DNA of 8,490 nucleotides. Source: Terriglobales bacterium (GTDB lineage Bacteria; Acidobacteriota; Terriglobia; Terriglobales; Gp1-AA117). How positions within the stretch are numbered: position 1 is the stretch's first letter; each line of letters opens with the position of its first letter. The translations under genes were made by a program, and so were the position numbers. Positions 6,614 through 8,490 of this stretch are shown here, one piece after another. The notes under the pieces are model-generated. The model had not been told where the DNA came from, searched no databases, and saw nothing but the letters and a program-made list of their open reading frames with translations. The DNA lies in contig JASLFF010000175.1 of the NCBI GenBank assembly GCA_030150795.1, positions 1 to 8,490 on the forward strand, written 5' to 3'.

Positions 6614-7285
6614 GTGGAAAAGCATCTTATCTCCAGAATGGCCATCTCATTTGTTACTGTGGTCGCGGTTATCGCGCTGTTTGTCACGTGGTACGCAGTC
6701 TCACTGCGCCGCAAGCGTGAGAAGGCCCGGGAAATCCTGCGCTGGATTCAGGCATCGTTGGCTGGGCGAGGCCATGTGGTGGGCATTTCATGGACGGCGG
6801 CATCGCGTTTTCGTGTTCCCTTGCGGCTCACATGCGGCGTCTTTCAGCGCGCGTGGGTGCTGGTGGAAATGCGAACGCAGGAAACTCCCGTGCAATGGCT
6901 GGTCCACAAAATCAGCAGCCCGCGCGAGGTGCTGACTTTCCAGGCTGACCTTGATTGTCCTCCCACCTTTTCTCTGGAGATGCAGAATTTTCGCTGGTTT
7001 GCACGCAGCAGCCGCAAAGCGGAAATTGAGCGGCCAGGATGGCAGTTTGAGCGCTTACCAGCGGTAATGATTACCACAAAACCGGAAAGCCAAAGAGAAA
7101 TTGCCAGTACCATGACGTCGCTCAGCCGCGGCGATAACGGTGAGTTCCTTGAAGTAAGATTCCAGCGCAGCTCGCCTCATTTTTCCGCCTCACTTCCTTT
7201 AGACGCGTTGGCCCCGGGTGCTCCGGCTCGGACCTATATCCTGGACGCGATGAGAGAGATGGCCGGCAGCGCGGCATTTTCTTAG
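6614..7285 (+). CDS. Membrane-anchored protein of unknown function
   Basis: I cannot name a domain. The 223-aa frame begins with GTG at 6614, weakly supported by TGAGAA upstream. An ATG at 6638 (residue 9) is an alternative with no ribosome site, and both give the same mature layout. One N-terminal transmembrane helix (about 10-30) is followed at once by a basic stretch (LRRKREKAR, 31-39), which by the positive-inside rule leaves the remaining 190 residues in the cytoplasm.

The soluble part looks folded rather than random, with alternating hydrophobic strands and aromatic clusters (NFRWFARSSRK, 125-135; SSPHFSASLPL, 186-196) and a C-terminal helix (ARTYILDAMREMA). It resembles, from memory, a conserved hypothetical family of Acidobacteriota. 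It lies 78 bp after the SDR gene on the same strand, with no terminator seen between them, so it may be a third operon member. Its function is unknown. Confidence 0.7.
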   Translation: MEKHLISRMAISFVTVVAVIALFVTWYAVSLRRKREKAREILRWIQASLAGRGHVVGISWTAASRFRVPLRLTCGVFQRAWVLVEMRTQETPVQWLVHKISSPREVLTFQADLDCPPTFSLEMQNFRWFARSSRKAEIERPGWQFERLPAVMITTKPESQREIASTMTSLSRGDNGEFLEVRFQRSSPHFSASLPLDALAPGAPARTYILDAMREMAGSAAFS

Positions 7286-7337
7286 AAAACCACTTGAGAT
7301 CCGTCGCCAGCGCTCCTGAACTGGAAGCCCCAAAGCA
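7286..7337. other. Short spacer between the hypothetical gene and the mobile DNA
   Basis: These 52 bp follow the stop codon of the membrane-anchored protein and contain no gene or clear hairpin. If the MITE inserted next to the transposase gene, the outer (3') end of the IS630 element should lie in or near this stretch, but I cannot identify its repeat without the other end. Confidence 0.35.
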
Positions 7338-7368
7338 ACTAGTGTGGTGTCTCAGAAATAGCTTCACA
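7338..7368 (+). repeat. Left terminal inverted repeat of MITE-like element
   Basis: This 31-bp arm matches the reverse complement of 7583-7613 at 29 of 31 positions; the two differences are both C/T. It begins with the palindrome ACTAGT, and the element proper probably starts at G7342 (GTGTGGTGT) just after a TA at 7340-7341. Confidence 0.9.
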
Positions 7369-7609
7369 ACACCATGAAGTTATATTCAAGCAGAGTGTTT
7401 ATCTCTGCCTTCCTGAGCGCAGCGCCAACACGCCTTTTCCAAATCCAGACCCTCGAGCGCGAAGTCGAAGGACCCCGAGGATTTTTCTTCTATTCATGCT
7501 GCATCAGGGAGTTCTCACCATCTCGCCTGCTCTTAGGCACGATCCATCATCATGGTTTTCTTAAGCTGAGCCTTTGCACTACTGTAAAGCTATTTCTGAA
7601 ACACCACAC
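7342..7609. mobile_element. MITE-like non-autonomous element, 268 bp
   Basis: Near-perfect inverted repeats at both ends (tips GTGTGGTGT and ACACCACAC) enclose about 210 bp with no recognisable gene. The element is flanked by TA on both sides (7340-7341 and 7610-7611), as expected for IS630/Tc1-type insertion. Because the flanks both read ACTAGT, a CTAG target duplication fits equally well. The interior contains a hairpin CCTCG/CGAGG (7451-7480) followed by ATTTTT, resembling a weak terminator.

Small size, long repeats and no transposase are the definition of a MITE, mobilised in trans by a related transposase. The adjacent IS630-type gene is a candidate but not proven, since its own ends are not visible. 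An alternative reading is that 7342 is the true left end of the IS and the inner arm is a third repeat copy. Confidence 0.7.
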
Positions 7610-7613
7610 TAGT
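7583..7613 (-). repeat. Right terminal inverted repeat of MITE-like element
   Basis: Reverse-complement partner of 7338-7368, with 29 of 31 positions identical. Its outer tip overlaps the last bases of the transposase gene: the TAG stop codon (7611-7609, minus strand) is made of the flanking TA plus the first base of the repeat. Confidence 0.9.
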
Positions 7614-8277
7614 ACCGTGACCGCGTGATTTTGTAGCCGAACTTGTGCCGGGCCTTGTTCCGAGTAAAGGCCCATTGGATGGTAACTTGATCACGGTTCA
7701 CGCGGCGGTTCCAGGCTCGAGCTTCTTTCCGCAGGGTCTCTCGATCTCCCATCCGCCGTTGGCCCAAGCATTGCCGGGAAAACAGGCTGATGGCGATCTC
7801 AGCTTGATTCAACCAACTGCCGTGCTTGGGCGTGTAATGTACGGTGAACCGAGCCCACAGCCGTCCGCCTTCTTTTTCGCCAAAACGATCGACCAGGGCT
7901 TTACGGGTGTGGGAGTTCAAGTTATCCATCACCAAGTGGATGGTGCGGGTCTTAGGGTAGCGCCAAGCTATGCGGCGAAGGTACTCAGCAAATCGCGGAG
8001 AGGAACGGTTGACCGTGACCTGGGTAAAATGCCGCCCCGCCTTTGGCTCTACTCCGCAAAATACGTTAGCCGTTCCGCGACGCTCATACTCGCTATCCCG
8101 ACGGGCCACCCGTCCCGGCTTGATCGCCACGGGAGGCCGAACTTCTTGGTGCAAGACCACCGGTTTTTCGTCCACACATACTACCGGTTCTTTCTCCGAG
8201 AGCGGTTTTTCGTACACCGCCAGCACTTCTTCCATGCGCGCTATATACTCCTCATCCAGGGTCGCCACGCACCACAT
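7609..8277 (-). CDS. IS630-family transposase, catalytic (DDE) part
   Basis: This 222-codon frame holds an apparently complete RNase-H-like catalytic domain. D36 lies in VDEKP after a hydrophobic strand, D118 in MDNLNSH, and E160 in LNQAEI, with the typical YTPKHGSWLNQ (148-158) just before the last acidic residue. These are the three metal-binding residues of IS630/Tc1 transposases. The C-terminal end (KITRSRY) is intact, and the stop codon TAG overlaps the edge of the MITE-like element. The ATG at 8277 lies inside the A7 run without a good ribosome site, so it is probably not a natural start; the true protein would continue from the upstream frame. Confidence 0.85.
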   Translation of the reverse strand: MWCVATLDEEYIARMEEVLAVYEKPLSEKEPVVCVDEKPVVLHQEVRPPVAIKPGRVARRDSEYERRGTANVFCGVEPKAGRHFTQVTVNRSSPRFAEYLRRIAWRYPKTRTIHLVMDNLNSHTRKALVDRFGEKEGGRLWARFTVHYTPKHGSWLNQAEIAISLFSRQCLGQRRMGDRETLRKEARAWNRRVNRDQVTIQWAFTRNKARHKFGYKITRSRY

Positions 8278-8490
8278 TTTTTTCCCGCCACGGCTTCAGA
8301 TCGTGGGTTTCCAGCAAGACCCGGATGGTCTCCCGGCCCACGCGGGGCACCAACTTGCGCTTCACTACCTCCTCCACCAGCAAGCGCACCGTCCAACGCG
8401 CCCGACCTTGCGGTGGCTTACTGCAGGCTAACGCAATGATGCGCTGCCTCTGCTGGGCATCCAGCAATCGCGGGTTTCCCGGCCGGGCCC
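8252..8490 (-). CDS. IS630-family transposase, N-terminal helix-turn-helix part (partial)
   Basis: The frame is open through the right edge, so its start is outside the window; the TTG at 8467 is an internal codon. The visible part includes QQRQRIIALA, then GRARWTVRLLVEEV and GRETIRVLLETHDLKPW. This is the second DNA-binding helix-turn-helix (homeodomain-like) region that precedes the catalytic domain in IS630 proteins. After PWREK the frame shifts into unrelated residues (NVVRGDPG) and stops at 8252, overlapping the catalytic frame by 26 bp. Confidence 0.82.
   Translation of the reverse strand, partial: ARPGNPRLLDAQQRQRIIALACSKPPQGRARWTVRLLVEEVVKRKLVPRVGRETIRVLLETHDLKPWREKNVVRGDPG
8277..8283 (-). 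other. A7 homopolymer at the transposase frame junction
   Basis: Seven A residues on the minus strand (GGGAAAAAAATG) mark the exact place where the coding frame changes. Moving from the first frame to the second needs a +1 step, i.e. loss of one A. It is either a slippage site or an indel that broke the gene. Confidence 0.65.

Larger units (their letters stand above)
7609..8490 (-). pseudogene. IS630-family transposase, split by a one-base insertion and cut by the window edge
   Basis: The two overlapping minus-strand frames below together make one IS630-type DDE transposase. The upstream frame (to 8252) carries the helix-turn-helix region, and the downstream frame (8277-7609) carries the whole catalytic domain. 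They join at an A7 run (8277-8283). With six A residues the protein would read continuously through REKMW, the continuity expected in this family; with seven, the upstream frame instead ends 8 residues later. Transposase is the enzyme that cuts and joins IS ends at TA sites. The 5' end, about 100 codons judging from family size, lies beyond base 8490. A real inactivating mutation, slippage-dependent expression or a sequencing error are all possible. Confidence 0.8.

Noticed and set aside
7374..7628. 84-codon open frame (+) running through the MITE-like element into the transposase gene
   Set aside because: It has no ribosome site, its last part translates the inverted repeat, and it crosses the element boundary into antisense transposase sequence. 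Composition looks like translated non-coding DNA.
7645..8439. 264-codon open frame (+) antisense to the transposase
   Set aside because: The minus strand carries the complete DDE signature in this stretch, so the plus frame is a shadow.
1..8490. CRISPR array, tRNA or rRNA genes
   Set aside because: No regularly spaced direct repeats, cloverleaf with a CCA-type end, or rRNA-like stretches were seen on either strand.

Overview
The window looks like chromosomal DNA from a soil-type Acidobacteriota bacterium. The basis is inference from gene content: a TPR-rich C-terminal tail of the kind attached to acidobacterial winged-helix/TolB-like regulators, a divergent membrane pyrophosphatase, lineage-style small secreted helical proteins, and a membrane-anchored hypothetical protein resembling acidobacterial ones. 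No rRNA, tRNA or CRISPR array was seen, so the taxon rests on protein resemblance alone.

Layout from left to right. (1) 1-897 (+) is the 3' end of a TPR protein cut by the window edge. (2) 898-1295 is non-coding and holds a good sigma70-type promoter followed by a leader of about 178 nt. (3) 1296-3884 (+) is a membrane-bound proton-pumping pyrophosphatase with a signal-peptide-like N-terminus, closed by a strong hairpin terminator. (4) 3950-4333 and 4423-4782 (both -) encode two small secreted helical proteins that are clear paralogues. (5) A compact, mirror-image divergent promoter (4812-4841) separates them from a probable two-gene operon (+): an MscS-family channel (4856-5734) and an atypical short-chain dehydrogenase-like protein (5747-6535). 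(6) 6614-7285 (+) is a membrane-anchored protein of unknown function. (7) 7338-8490 is mobile DNA: a 268-bp MITE-like element with long, nearly perfect inverted repeats, abutting an IS630-family transposase gene on the minus strand. That gene is split by one extra A in a homopolymer and runs off the right edge.

The pyrophosphatase would save energy from biosynthetic PPi as a proton gradient, and the MscS channel would vent solutes on hypo-osmotic shock. Both fit a low-energy, fluctuating soil habitat, but nothing in the sequence ties them into one pathway. I did not find a convincing new multi-gene system. The best leads are the MITE/IS630 junction, the frameshifted transposase, the SDR whose catalytic Tyr and Lys are replaced, the divergent pyrophosphatase with its secreted-style N-terminal extension, and the paralogous pair of small secreted proteins.
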